In this document: positions 1-7,630 of the stretch, in pieces
How the letters are laid out: each line of letters opens with the position of its first letter
Numbering within the stretch: the stretch's first letter is position 1
Source: Anaerolineae bacterium
GTDB taxonomy: Bacteria > Chloroflexota > Anaerolineae > Epilineales > JAHCIE01
Length of the DNA: 33,609 nucleotides
NCBI GenBank assembly: GCA_026129165.1
Contig: JAHCIP010000028.1
Location: 1 to 33,609, forward strand
Reading direction: 5' to 3'
Notes under the pieces: model-generated
Database searches by the model: none
What the model was told of the DNA's origin: nothing
The model's input: the letters and a program-made list of their open reading frames with translations, nothing else
Program-made: the position numbers and the translations under genes

Positions 1-235
1 GTGTTACGAGTATAGTGATAACAGGGGTCATGCAGCGAGGGTGCCCACCAGGGGCTTCAGCGGCAGGCGAGCGTGGTCAGCGCGTAACCCCTTGTTCAAC
101 GTCACAAGCTGCCCCTGTTTAACGCCGCTTGCTGCTAGAAAGTTCCGTCCCCCCGGACGCCAATACGACCTCACGGCGACGCGGCTTTGACCATCCGTCG
201 TTGACCTGCCAGCCCAACGCTTCTATACTTAAGCT
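1..235. other. Upstream intergenic region of ccmABC
   Basis: No convincing gene is visible here. Short open frames on both strands lack a ribosome binding site and any recognisable protein motif. The last 35 bases hold the ccmA promoter. The first 110 bases could be the tail of a spacer belonging to a gene outside the window. Confidence 0.5.
201..229 (+). promoter_or_regulatory. Predicted sigma70-type promoter of ccmA
   Basis: TTGACC at 201-206, a 17-base spacer and TATACT at 224-229. The expected transcription start, about 7 bases past the -10 box, falls on or next to the ATG at 236. No Shine-Dalgarno sequence precedes that ATG, so the transcript is probably leaderless. Confidence 0.6.
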
Positions 236-988
236 ATGCAGCCCGTTTCCTCTCCTCCTGAACCACTCCTGCGTGTCGAGGGCCTGTCCAAGCGGTTCGG
301 GGCCTTCTGGGCGCTCCGCGAGGTCAGCTTCGACGTTCGCCCGGGCGAGTTCATCTCCCTGTTTGGCCCCAACGGCGCGGGCAAGACGACCCTCATGCGC
401 ATTGTCGCCATGCTCAGCAAGCCCAGCACGGGCCACGTCTGGCTGAACGGCGTCTCGTTCAAGGCGGCGCGGACCGAGGCGCGGCGCGAACTGGGCTTTG
501 TCTCGCACCAGCCGCTGCTCTACCCCGACCTGACCGCCGAGGAGAACCTAGCGTTCTTCGCCCGCCTCTACAGCCTGGACCAGCCGCGCGAGCGTATTCG
601 GGGCCTGCTCGACCGCGTCGGCCTGAGCCATCGCGCCGACGATCCGGTGCGGCAGTACTCACGCGGCATGCAGCAGCGACTCGCGCTGGCTCGCGCCCTG
701 CTCCACAGCCCGCGCCTCCTCCTGTTTGACGAACCCTACACCGGCCTGGACCCGGTGGCTACCGAGTGGCTGACGCGCTTATTGGGCGACCTGGCCGTCC
801 AGGGCCAGACAGTTCTCATGACAAGCCACGACCTGGAGCGCGGGGCGGCCCTCGCCAGCCGCGCCTTTATCCTGGCCGGCGGCCGCCTGGTCTACGCGGC
901 CGACGCGAGCCGGCTCACGCCCGGCGAGTTGGCCGCCGCCTACCGCGACGCTTCGGCGGGGGTGCTGGCGGAGATGAGGCGCGTATGA
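236..988 (+). CDS. ccmA: Heme exporter ATP-binding protein CcmA
   Basis: ATPase subunit of the CcmABCD heme-handling ABC complex of system I cytochrome c maturation, acting on the cytoplasmic face of the membrane. All ABC ATPase motifs are present: Walker A GPNGAGKT (about residues 44-51), Q-loop in SHQPLLY (about 90-96), signature SRGMQQR (about 142-148), Walker B LLLFDEP (about 161-167) and H-loop His in TSHD (about 198). At 250 residues it is somewhat longer than typical CcmA (about 200-220), with a C-terminal tail. The CcmA identity rests mainly on the adjoining ccmB and ccmC genes, since the ABC motifs alone are generic. Its stop overlaps the ccmB start (ATGA), which implies translational coupling. 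The start at 236 has no ribosome binding site and a promoter directly upstream. Confidence 0.9.
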   Translation: MQPVSSPPEPLLRVEGLSKRFGAFWALREVSFDVRPGEFISLFGPNGAGKTTLMRIVAMLSKPSTGHVWLNGVSFKAARTEARRELGFVSHQPLLYPDLTAEENLAFFARLYSLDQPRERIRGLLDRVGLSHRADDPVRQYSRGMQQRLALARALLHSPRLLLFDEPYTGLDPVATEWLTRLLGDLAVQGQTVLMTSHDLERGAALASRAFILAGGRLVYAADASRLTPGELAAAYRDASAGVLAEMRRV

Positions 989-1758
989 AGGTCCAGCCGA
1001 CCGACCTCTCTCCCCAGCCCGCGTCCCGCGCCGATCCGAGCGAGATGGTGGCTCGTCCGCTGTTGAAAGAGGGACCTGGGGAAGGGCTGCGGCGTTACCT
1101 GGGCCAGGTGGCGGCCCTGGTCTGGAAAGACCTGGTGGCCGAACGGCGCACCAAGGAAATCCTGTCGGCCATGCTCGTCTTCGGGCTGCTGGTCGTCCTC
1201 ATCTTCAACTTCGCCTTCGACCTCCAGCGCGTCGAGATGACCTTGATTGGGCCGGGCATCCTGTGGGTCGCCTTCACCTTCGCCGGCATCCTCGGCCTCA
1301 ACCGCGCCTTCGCCCTCGAAAAGGACCGGGGCGCGCTCGAAGGACTGATGCTCGCCCCCATGGACCGCAGCGCGGTCTACCTGGGCAAGCTGGTCAGCAC
1401 GTTGATCCTGATGCTGTTTATGGAGGCGACGGTGCTGCCGGTGTACGCCATTTTGAACAATCAAGGCATCCGGCTCGCGCTGATTCCCGTAATCTTAGTA
1501 GGCACGTTGGGCTTTGTGGCGGCGGGGACAGTCTTCGCCGCCGTCGCCGCCAACACCCGCACGCGCGAGGTGCTGCTGCCCATCCTGCTCTTCCCCATCC
1601 TCGTGCCGGTCATCATCACCGCCGTCGGCGCGACGGGCATCATCTTGCGCGGCGGCGCGTCCGATGAACTGGCCTCGCCCCTGAGCCTGCTCGTCACGTT
1701 CGATGTCGTGTTTCTAGTGGTTGGTTTCCTGGTCTTTGAATACGTTATCGAGGAGTAA
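985..1758 (+). CDS. ccmB: Heme exporter membrane protein CcmB
   Basis: Integral membrane subunit of the CcmABCD complex, 257 residues. The frame is open much further upstream, but that part overlaps ccmA; the ATG at 985 overlaps the ccmA stop as ATGA and begins a sensible CcmB N-terminus. About 45 hydrophilic residues precede the family domain, which starts with the conserved-looking KDLVAERRTKEILSAM stretch. About six hydrophobic segments follow, with a charged cytoplasmic loop containing ALEKDRGALEGLMLAPMDR, typical of CcmB. The N-terminal extension is a little longer than usual. It forms the transmembrane partner of CcmA and lies just upstream of ccmC. Confidence 0.9.
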   Translation: MKVQPTDLSPQPASRADPSEMVARPLLKEGPGEGLRRYLGQVAALVWKDLVAERRTKEILSAMLVFGLLVVLIFNFAFDLQRVEMTLIGPGILWVAFTFAGILGLNRAFALEKDRGALEGLMLAPMDRSAVYLGKLVSTLILMLFMEATVLPVYAILNNQGIRLALIPVILVGTLGFVAAGTVFAAVAANTRTREVLLPILLFPILVPVIITAVGATGIILRGGASDELASPLSLLVTFDVVFLVVGFLVFEYVIEE

Positions 1759-1762
1759 GCTT

Positions 1763-2470
1763 ATGACCCTGTCTCGGCTCGGCTCGGCCTCCCGCATCCT
1801 GGGCGTCCTGACGACCATTCTGATGGTCGTCACGCTTTACCTGGCGCTGATTTGGTCGCCGCCCGAGCGCACCATGCTCGGCAACTCGGTCCGTATCCTG
1901 TACTTCCACGCGCCCGCCGCCTGGACGGCCTACCTGTCCTTTGGCGTCGTCGCCCTCGCCAGCATCCTCTACCTCTGGCGGCGCACGCGCCTCTGGGACG
2001 TCATTGCCCTGGCGTCGGTGGAAATCGGCGTCCTGCTAACAACGCTAACTTTGCTCTCTGGCATGGCCTGGGGCCAGGTCATCTGGGGCGTCCCCTGGAC
2101 CTGGGACGCGCGCCTGACCAGCACCTTGATTCTGTGGCTGATCTATATTGGCTACCTGATGCTGCGCGCCTCGGTGGACGACCCGGAGCGCCGCGCCCGC
2201 CTGTCGGCCATCCTCGGCATCGTCGGCGCCCTCGACATCCCCATCATCCACTTCGCTGTCCTGTGGTGGCGCACGCTCCACCCGGCGCCCATTGCCGTTC
2301 GCCCGGGCGGCCCGGCCATGGACCCGCCCCTGGTCATCGCTCTCATGGTGAGCATGGTCGCCTTCACCGTGCTCTACATCTATCTCATGACGGCCCGCGT
2401 CCAATTGGAACTCACCCGCGACGCGGCCGAGGCCGTGCGCCACCGCCGCGAACTGGCGCTGGGCGATTAG
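1763..2470 (+). CDS. ccmC: Heme-handling membrane protein CcmC
   Basis: CcmC presents heme for loading onto the chaperone CcmE during cytochrome c maturation. The 235-residue protein has about six membrane segments and the family's WWD heme-binding motif, here WGVPWTWDARLT (about residues 108-119). Candidate axial histidines are in YFHAPAAW (about 49) and in IIHFAVLWW or the following TLHP (about 163 and 173). The ATG at 1763 was chosen because GAGGAG lies just upstream and only 4 bases separate it from the ccmB stop; the longer open frame from 1721 would overlap ccmB. No ccmD-like small gene follows; the next 90 bases hold degenerate repeats and then a convergent gene. Confidence 0.92.
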   Translation: MTLSRLGSASRILGVLTTILMVVTLYLALIWSPPERTMLGNSVRILYFHAPAAWTAYLSFGVVALASILYLWRRTRLWDVIALASVEIGVLLTTLTLLSGMAWGQVIWGVPWTWDARLTSTLILWLIYIGYLMLRASVDDPERRARLSAILGIVGALDIPIIHFAVLWWRTLHPAPIAVRPGGPAMDPPLVIALMVSMVAFTVLYIYLMTARVQLELTRDAAEAVRHRRELALGD

Positions 2471-2480
2471 ACGGAGGACG

Positions 2481-2515
2481 GAAGATCGAAGACTAAAGAC
2501 TAAAGATTGAAGACT
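2481..2515. repeat. Degenerate heptamer tandem repeat (RAAGAYY)
   Basis: Five consecutive 7-base units (gaagatc, gaagact, aaagact, aaagatt, gaagact) lie between the convergent ccmC and deacylase genes. It is not a coding sequence. Period-7 intergenic repeats of another sequence type occur at 8554-8617, 19052-19064 and 23771-23850. Confidence 0.7.
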
Positions 2516-2560
2516 CAAGCGCCGAGGGCTTGTCGCAGGTGTCCATTGGTAAGGATACCG

Positions 2561-3697
2561 TCAGCCGCCTTGCCCAGCGGCTAGAGCAGGCGTTGAGCGT
2601 TCCCAGAGGATCGAGTCCGTGTCGGCGATATGGGCGATGTAGCCACCAGGGTTGATAGGCAGCCGCACGCGGCGCGAGACAATCACGCCATTGACGGGGG
2701 AGACGCACTCTTCGACCACCTCGCTAGTAATCGGGTCAACCACGCGCCCAAGCAACTGCCCCTTCCTCACCTCGACGCCCAGCCTTGTGCCAGGCTCGCC
2801 CAGATAGAAGCCGCCACAAAGGGATCGATAGACCACATAGTGGCTGACCATGATCTGGCGCTCGGGTAGTTGAGGCGCGCCAGCGAGCATGTTGAGGCTC
2901 TTCATGATGTTGTGGATGCAGACCGCACCCTGGTCGATGGTCTCGTCCACAATCCCCATGCCACCGCACTCGACAACCAGCGTTGCGATGCCATTGAGGT
3001 TGCCCTGGCTAGAGATCATCACCGGGTTCAGGGTTTCCTCGCGCCACCAGATAACCGACGAGCCAAAGGCAATGGCCAGGTCACGAATCTTCTTATTCAT
3101 GCCTTCGGCGTAGTCACGCGTCACGGCTCGCCCACCGCCACCGCCCGTGCCATCCGCCCCGCTGACCTGCATCACGCCAGGGCCGTTGAGGTCAAAGGCG
3201 TGGGGGAAGGCGACCGGGATTTCGTCACATGACCCGGTGCCGTCATGAAAGTCCAGCAGGTAGTCACACTTGGTGATAATCTCATTCCACATCACATACG
3301 CCATTTGCTCCGTGAGCCAGGCGTTCTTAGCCTTGCCCGGCCAGACGCGATTCATATCCAACTGGTCGGCCGGGTTCACACGACTGCCGGCGCTTTCGAC
3401 TTGACCACTGAATTCAATCGAGAAGGGGTTGGCAATGGGGAGGCAGAGAACCGTGCCGTGTAGTTGCTTGGGGTCAACGCCTAGCATGCCGCGACGGATG
3501 ACCTCAGCGCCCATTGGCTCCCAGCCATGGAGTGTCGACTCCAGACCGAGCGTCGGGCCATCATAAGCGCCGTGGACGACCTGGAAGGGAATGCGTACCT
3601 CCGTTCGCCCCGCAAGATAGCCCACGTGCAGAAAGCCAAAGCCTCGGCTGCCGGCCTCGACCGTAATACCCCCAATATGGATCGGCTCACGCGCCAT
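2561..3697 (-). CDS. Succinylglutamate desuccinylase/aspartoacylase family zinc deacylase
   Basis: Predicted zinc-dependent amidohydrolase of the AstE/AspA family (M14-like fold), which removes acyl groups from N-acylated amino acids. The 378-residue protein shows the zinc pair His57-xx-Glu60 in LHGWEPMG, the substrate motif LDMNR (about 113-117), the third zinc ligand His151 in LDFHDG, and a likely catalytic Glu243 in VVECGGMG. The C-terminal part (about 290-360) resembles the beta-barrel sandwich domain of the family. A glycine-rich run lies at about 182-189. The ATG at 3697 is chosen because AAGGAG sits 8 bases upstream; the open frame continues to 3829 but would overlap the epimerase gene. 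It is the last gene of the SBP1 operon, 98 bases after the epimerase. DoeB/EutE of ectoine catabolism belongs to this family, but the substrate here is unknown. Confidence 0.8.
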   Translation of the reverse strand: MAREPIHIGGITVEAGSRGFGFLHVGYLAGRTEVRIPFQVVHGAYDGPTLGLESTLHGWEPMGAEVIRRGMLGVDPKQLHGTVLCLPIANPFSIEFSGQVESAGSRVNPADQLDMNRVWPGKAKNAWLTEQMAYVMWNEIITKCDYLLDFHDGTGSCDEIPVAFPHAFDLNGPGVMQVSGADGTGGGGGRAVTRDYAEGMNKKIRDLAIAFGSSVIWWREETLNPVMISSQGNLNGIATLVVECGGMGIVDETIDQGAVCIHNIMKSLNMLAGAPQLPERQIMVSHYVVYRSLCGGFYLGEPGTRLGVEVRKGQLLGRVVDPITSEVVEECVSPVNGVIVSRRVRLPINPGGYIAHIADTDSILWERSTPALAAGQGG

Positions 3698-3795
3698 AGA
3701 TGATTCTCCTTGAGTTTCTAATCTTCTGTAGACAGGTGGAGAGGAGTCGGCACGCCCATGTGCCGAACGGAGACGCACCTGGGAGTGCTGGCGCC

Positions 3796-4779
3796 TCAGG
3801 CCGGGATTTCGCTGTGACTCTTCAGCCATATAAGATAGGCGCGCAGGCCTTCGGCGAGCGAGTAACGCGGCGTGAAGCCAGTATCCTCGCGCAGGCGCGA
3901 CATGTCGAGCGTCCCCCGTACCGAGGCCGGTAACGTTACGACCTCCGCCTCGTCAGCCTCTGCCTTGTCCCAGGCGAACCCAGGCACAAGCGCCTGCAGG
4001 CTGTCAAGGGCCTCACGCACCGTGCAGGCACGGTCCCCCGCCACGTTGTAAACATCCCAACTGAGCCGCTCGGCCAGCGCCAGGTGGGCAAAGGCGTCGG
4101 CGACATCGTCGATGTAGCAGAAGTCGCGCCTGCGGTCAGCGCCGTGGACGCGCACCCGCTCGCCGCGCCAGGCGGCATGAGTCAGCGCATACAGGACCGA
4201 CATGGTTGAACGCGAGTGGGTAGCGCGCTCCATGGGGCCATACGCCGTGCCTAGCCGGCCTGAGACTGCCGAGAGACCAAATAGCTCGGCATAGCGACGG
4301 CACAGCGCCTCACCCGCTTGCTTACAGATGGTGTAAATAGATGAAATGGCGAGGGGGCGCGTTTCCCGAATAGGCTGCGTGGGGTCTTCGGGCGCGCCGT
4401 AGACACCGGTGGAGCTGATAAACACAAAGCGCCGCGCTCCGGCCAGACGCGCTGCCTCTAGGGCGTTGAGTGTTCCACCTAGGTTGACGTCCACCAGGCT
4501 GGCCGGGTCGGCCATCTCCACGGGACGCGGCGCGGTGATGGTCGCGGCGTGGATGATCACGTCGGCGTGGTGTTTAGTAGCGAGTCGGGCTAAGCCTTCG
4601 CGGTCGCGGACATCCACATTCGCCCAGGTGACCTGAGCGTTCAAGTCGCCCAGGAAGCTCAGACTTGCCTCGTCGGGAGCGCGTCGGGCCACGGCCACAA
4701 CCCGCTGCCCCTGGCTCGCCAACCGCCGCACCAGGTTGATCCCCACAAAACCGCCGGCCCCCGTTATCAGGCTGGTCAT
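3796..4779 (-). CDS. NAD-dependent epimerase/dehydratase (extended SDR)
   Basis: The 327-residue protein has a Rossmann glycine motif GAGGFVG (residues 7-13), an FISSTGVYG strand with the SDR serine (about 119-128) and the catalytic pair Tyr149-xxx-Lys153 in IYTICK. These place it among extended short-chain dehydrogenases that act on nucleotide sugars or related alcohols. The real substrate cannot be read from the sequence. It starts 2 bases after the stop of the DUF1028 gene, so the two are probably translationally coupled, and it may use NAD to oxidise or epimerise a catabolic intermediate rather than a sugar nucleotide. Confidence 0.85.
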   Translation of the reverse strand: MTSLITGAGGFVGINLVRRLASQGQRVVAVARRAPDEASLSFLGDLNAQVTWANVDVRDREGLARLATKHHADVIIHAATITAPRPVEMADPASLVDVNLGGTLNALEAARLAGARRFVFISSTGVYGAPEDPTQPIRETRPLAISSIYTICKQAGEALCRRYAELFGLSAVSGRLGTAYGPMERATHSRSTMSVLYALTHAAWRGERVRVHGADRRRDFCYIDDVADAFAHLALAERLSWDVYNVAGDRACTVREALDSLQALVPGFAWDKAEADEAEVVTLPASVRGTLDMSRLREDTGFTPRYSLAEGLRAYLIWLKSHSEIPA

Positions 4780-4781
4780 CG

Positions 4782-5489
4782 TCAGGCCAGCCCTTTTTCG
4801 CGCAAGCGCGCCTTGTGCGCCTGGTACTCGCTAAGGGGCGGCGACTCGCGGCCAGCGGCGAAGCGGCGGCTGATGGCTAGCCCGTCGTTATTCACTGCGT
4901 CCAGCAGGCGCCGCAACTCAGCCACCGCGGTGGGGTGGTCGTCGATGCGCAGGTCCACATACGGCGCGTCTTGAAGGTGAGTGACATACACCGCCGCTGA
5001 CTGCTGCCCTCGACGGTCGCCGCCCTGGGCGTGACCGGCTTGGAGCGCCTGCACCAAGCGCGAGGGTAGCTCCAGGTCGGGGTGGCTCTCGAAGAATTCT
5101 ATCATCGCCTCGGCGGTGGCCGCGCCGACGAGCATGTTGCCGCCCGCCGCGCACTCCTGGCCGATAAAGTGCCCGCTCCAGGGTTCGGTTTCTATACCCG
5201 TGTGGGCCGCGATGCGACCCTCGGCGTCGATGAGCAGCGCCTGTCGCCAGTCACGGCCCGGGTCGGCGGCCAGGACGGCGGCCAGGGCTTCAGGACCCGT
5301 GAGCTTCTGCTCCGTCATGAGCCGCAAGGCATCGTAGCCGAGATAAGGTTGGGCATAGGCTTGGACGGCGATGACCGCGATCTGGGCCTTCACATAGGGC
5401 ACCCGCGCCCCCACGGCCCAGTAGCGCGTGGCGACCGCCACACCAAGCATGCCCGTATTCGGATCGCGTCCGACAATGGAGAAGGTCAT
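4782..5489 (-). CDS. DUF1028 family protein (putative Ntn-type hydrolase)
   Basis: A 235-residue protein that opens with TFSIVGRDPNTGMLGVAVAT, the hallmark N-terminus of DUF1028, followed by VGARVPYVKAQIAVIAVQAY and the family's GHFIGQECAAGGNMLVG segment. The family is related to Ntn hydrolases such as the proteasome beta fold, and its members often sit beside peptide or amide catabolism genes; the reaction is not established. There is no signal peptide, so it should be cytoplasmic. It lies between the M24 gene (21-base gap upstream) and the epimerase (2-base gap downstream) in the SBP1 operon, which fits an amide-bond hydrolase acting after import. Confidence 0.85.
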   Translation of the reverse strand: MTFSIVGRDPNTGMLGVAVATRYWAVGARVPYVKAQIAVIAVQAYAQPYLGYDALRLMTEQKLTGPEALAAVLAADPGRDWRQALLIDAEGRIAAHTGIETEPWSGHFIGQECAAGGNMLVGAATAEAMIEFFESHPDLELPSRLVQALQAGHAQGGDRRGQQSAAVYVTHLQDAPYVDLRIDDHPTAVAELRRLLDAVNNDGLAISRRFAAGRESPPLSEYQAHKARLREKGLA

Positions 5490-5510
5490 AAGCGCTCACT
5501 CTGCAGGATT

Positions 5511-6668
5511 TTAGCGCATCATACGCCAGCGGAGGTCCCAATCGCCCGCCAGACGGTCGATACCATTGGCGGTGATGAGGACGTCTTCGTTGAGACCGGG
5601 CGTGCGTTGCGGCTGGGGCGAGACGACACGGCGCGGGTGATACGAGAACACCATACCGGCGACCAACTCGCGGTCCTGCGAGGCGCCCCAGGTCGGCTCC
5701 GCCGCGTACCACGGCGTCTCGATGGTGTCCATGCCCTGGCCGTGGAAGTCGTAGTGGTCGGTGGGCGGCCCAAGTTCCCAGCCATCCTCTATCAGAACAC
5801 GCTCGAAGGTGCGGGCCATGTCGCTCAGACGCGCGCCCGGCTTCGCCATCTGGCGAATCTCGTGGTAGGCGCGTAGCTCGCTCTCCAGCAATCGATTCTC
5901 GACGTCGCTCGGCTCGCGGTAGCAGCAGTTGACGGTGATCTCGGACCAGTGGCCGCTCTCGCCCGACATCTCCATGTGGTAGGTCACAATGTCGGTGCAG
6001 GCGAGGGGTTCATCCTGCGGCGTATTGGCGCTGCCGTCCTCGCTAATAAACACCAGGATGTCGCGCACCCCACCTGCCAGCGCCAGCCGGCTACACTCCG
6101 CCGCCAGCTCGCGCTGCGTCTTACCTGGCCCCACAATCTCGACAAAGCGCTCCATGCATGCCTTGGACAGCGTCCAGTGCTCGCGGATTTGCTGGATCTC
6201 TAGCTCGCTCTTAACCATGCGGATGTCGTTGAGTAACGCGTCGGCATTGACGAACTCGACGCCTGGCAAGCTCTGCTGGAGGGTTTCAAAGGCGCCGACG
6301 GGCAGGACCCACTGGAAGCCGCAGATGCCGATGCGGGCGCGCCCCAGGCCCCGTTCCTGGATAGCCTTGACCATGTTGGGGATGAGGTAGACATCGCCCC
6401 GCGTGTCGGTGATCCAGCCTGTGCGGCGGACGCGTTGCGCCAGGGCATAGCTGGTGATGGTCAGGAGTGGGTCGTTCTGAAGGGGAAAAAGGATAAGGGC
6501 ATCATGGCCCCACAGGTGGAAGTCGGTCAGGTAGCGAAAGTAGCCACGTCCCGTCCACCAGTGGCCTTTGCCCGCGATAAGCAAGGCGTCAAAGCCTTGC
6601 GCCTCCATCGCGGCGCGGATTTTAGCGTAGCGCAGGTCGCGCTCAGCGAGTGTGGCTTGGGTTCCCAT
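5511..6668 (-). CDS. M24-fold, creatinase/ectoinase-like hydrolase
   Basis: A 385-residue pita-bread fold protein: an N-terminal creatinase-type domain (about 1-150) and a C-terminal M24 domain. The five metal ligands of M24 aminopeptidases (Asp, Asp, His, Glu, Glu) are largely altered. The first region reads YHMEMSGESGHWSEIT (Glu233 and Glu243 where Asp is expected), His309 is kept in FHGQGM, the usual Glu of the EPG motif is His344 in FSYHP, and Glu361 is kept in NEDVLIT. The pattern resembles the creatinase/ectoine hydrolase branch, whose members hydrolyse C-N bonds without two metal ions. It lies 9 bases after the permease gene and 21 bases before DUF1028 in the import operon, suggesting it acts early on the imported compound. 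The substrate is unknown. Confidence 0.8.
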   Translation of the reverse strand: MGTQATLAERDLRYAKIRAAMEAQGFDALLIAGKGHWWTGRGYFRYLTDFHLWGHDALILFPLQNDPLLTITSYALAQRVRRTGWITDTRGDVYLIPNMVKAIQERGLGRARIGICGFQWVLPVGAFETLQQSLPGVEFVNADALLNDIRMVKSELEIQQIREHWTLSKACMERFVEIVGPGKTQRELAAECSRLALAGGVRDILVFISEDGSANTPQDEPLACTDIVTYHMEMSGESGHWSEITVNCCYREPSDVENRLLESELRAYHEIRQMAKPGARLSDMARTFERVLIEDGWELGPPTDHYDFHGQGMDTIETPWYAAEPTWGASQDRELVAGMVFSYHPRRVVSPQPQRTPGLNEDVLITANGIDRLAGDWDLRWRMMR

Positions 6669-6677
6669 ACGCTACCC

Positions 6678-7580
6678 TTATTTCTTCAGCCGGGGATCTA
6701 GCACGTCGCGCAGCCAGTCGCCCAGGAAAATGATGCCCAGTACCGTGATACTGATGGCGAGGCCGGGGAAGGTAGACAGCCACCACGAGGTCGCCAGGTG
6801 GTCGCGCCCATCGGCGAGCATGAGACCCCAGGTGACGGTCGGCGGTTGAACGCCGAGGCCGAGATAGCTCAACGACGACTCGGCGATAATCGCTACCGCC
6901 ACATCAAGGGTCGCCAGGACGATAATTGACCCGATCACATTGGGCAGGATATGCCGCACCAGAATGGGTCTATTACGCTGACCGATGGAGCGCGCCGCGG
7001 TGACATAATCGCGCTCGCGGACTGTCAACACCTCACCCCGCACGACGCGGGCGAAGCTGACCCAGCCCGTAAAGCCCAGCACGATAATAATGTTGACCAG
7101 GCTGCCGCCGAGAACACTCACGACCGCCAGCGCCAGCACGATGAATGGGATCGCCATGAAGCTATCGAGGGCACGCGAGATGAGGATGTCAACCCAGCCG
7201 CCAAAGAAACCGCTGACCAGGCCGAGGGTGACGCCAATCAGCGCGGAGAGGGCGACCGCGGCCACGCCGACCACGGCCGAGATGCGCGAGCCCCATAGCA
7301 GGCGGCTGAGCATGTCGCGGCCCAGCTGGTCCGTACCAAGCAGGAAAGTGGGGTCGCTGCCAGTGATCCAAATGGGCGGCAGGAGGCGCTTGCCCAGGTT
7401 GAGCTTGGTGGGGTCAAGGGGAGCGATGGTGGGCGCCAGGATGGCGATCACCACGACAACGGTCACAATGACCGCGCCAATCAGCCCGACAGGGCTGCGG
7501 CGCAGGCGATAGACCCAGGTGGGTAGCCGGCGGCGAGGCCGGGGGAGCGATTTGTCGAGGGAGACGGTAGTGGTTGCCAA
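6678..7580 (-). CDS. ABC transporter permease, DppC/OppC type
   Basis: Inner-membrane permease of a peptide/nickel-type ABC importer, 300 residues. A short basic N-terminal tail (LPRPRRRLP) precedes a first membrane helix (about 32-55), a periplasmic loop starting PTIAPLDPTKLNLGKRLLPP, and then about five helices of the BPD_transp_1 domain. The cytoplasmic EAA-type loop reads RERDYVTAARSIG with RHILPN further on, where the ATPase docks. Ends with the typical LGDWLRDVLDPRLKK tail. It is preceded by the DppB-type permease (50-base gap) and followed 9 bases later by the M24 gene. No ATPase gene accompanies the permeases in this window. Confidence 0.92.
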   Translation of the reverse strand: MATTTVSLDKSLPRPRRRLPTWVYRLRRSPVGLIGAVIVTVVVVIAILAPTIAPLDPTKLNLGKRLLPPIWITGSDPTFLLGTDQLGRDMLSRLLWGSRISAVVGVAAVALSALIGVTLGLVSGFFGGWVDILISRALDSFMAIPFIVLALAVVSVLGGSLVNIIIVLGFTGWVSFARVVRGEVLTVRERDYVTAARSIGQRNRPILVRHILPNVIGSIIVLATLDVAVAIIAESSLSYLGLGVQPPTVTWGLMLADGRDHLATSWWLSTFPGLAISITVLGIIFLGDWLRDVLDPRLKK

Positions 7581-7630
7581 GGCTCACTCGCTCTCGAAAG
7601 GGTTGGACACGGACAAACGCGGACGAACTA

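Noticed and set aside
766..984. Upstream extension of the ccmB frame
   Set aside because: It overlaps ccmA and encodes Arg/Pro/Gly-rich sequence unlike CcmB; the ATGA overlap at 985 explains the start.
2471..2560. Possible ccmD after ccmC
   Set aside because: The gap holds only repeats and no small hydrophobic open frame with a ribosome binding site.
3747..3766. 7-bp hairpin between the epimerase and the AstE-type gene
   Set aside because: No T-run and a short stem; not enough to call a terminator, and the downstream gene lacks a visible promoter of its own.
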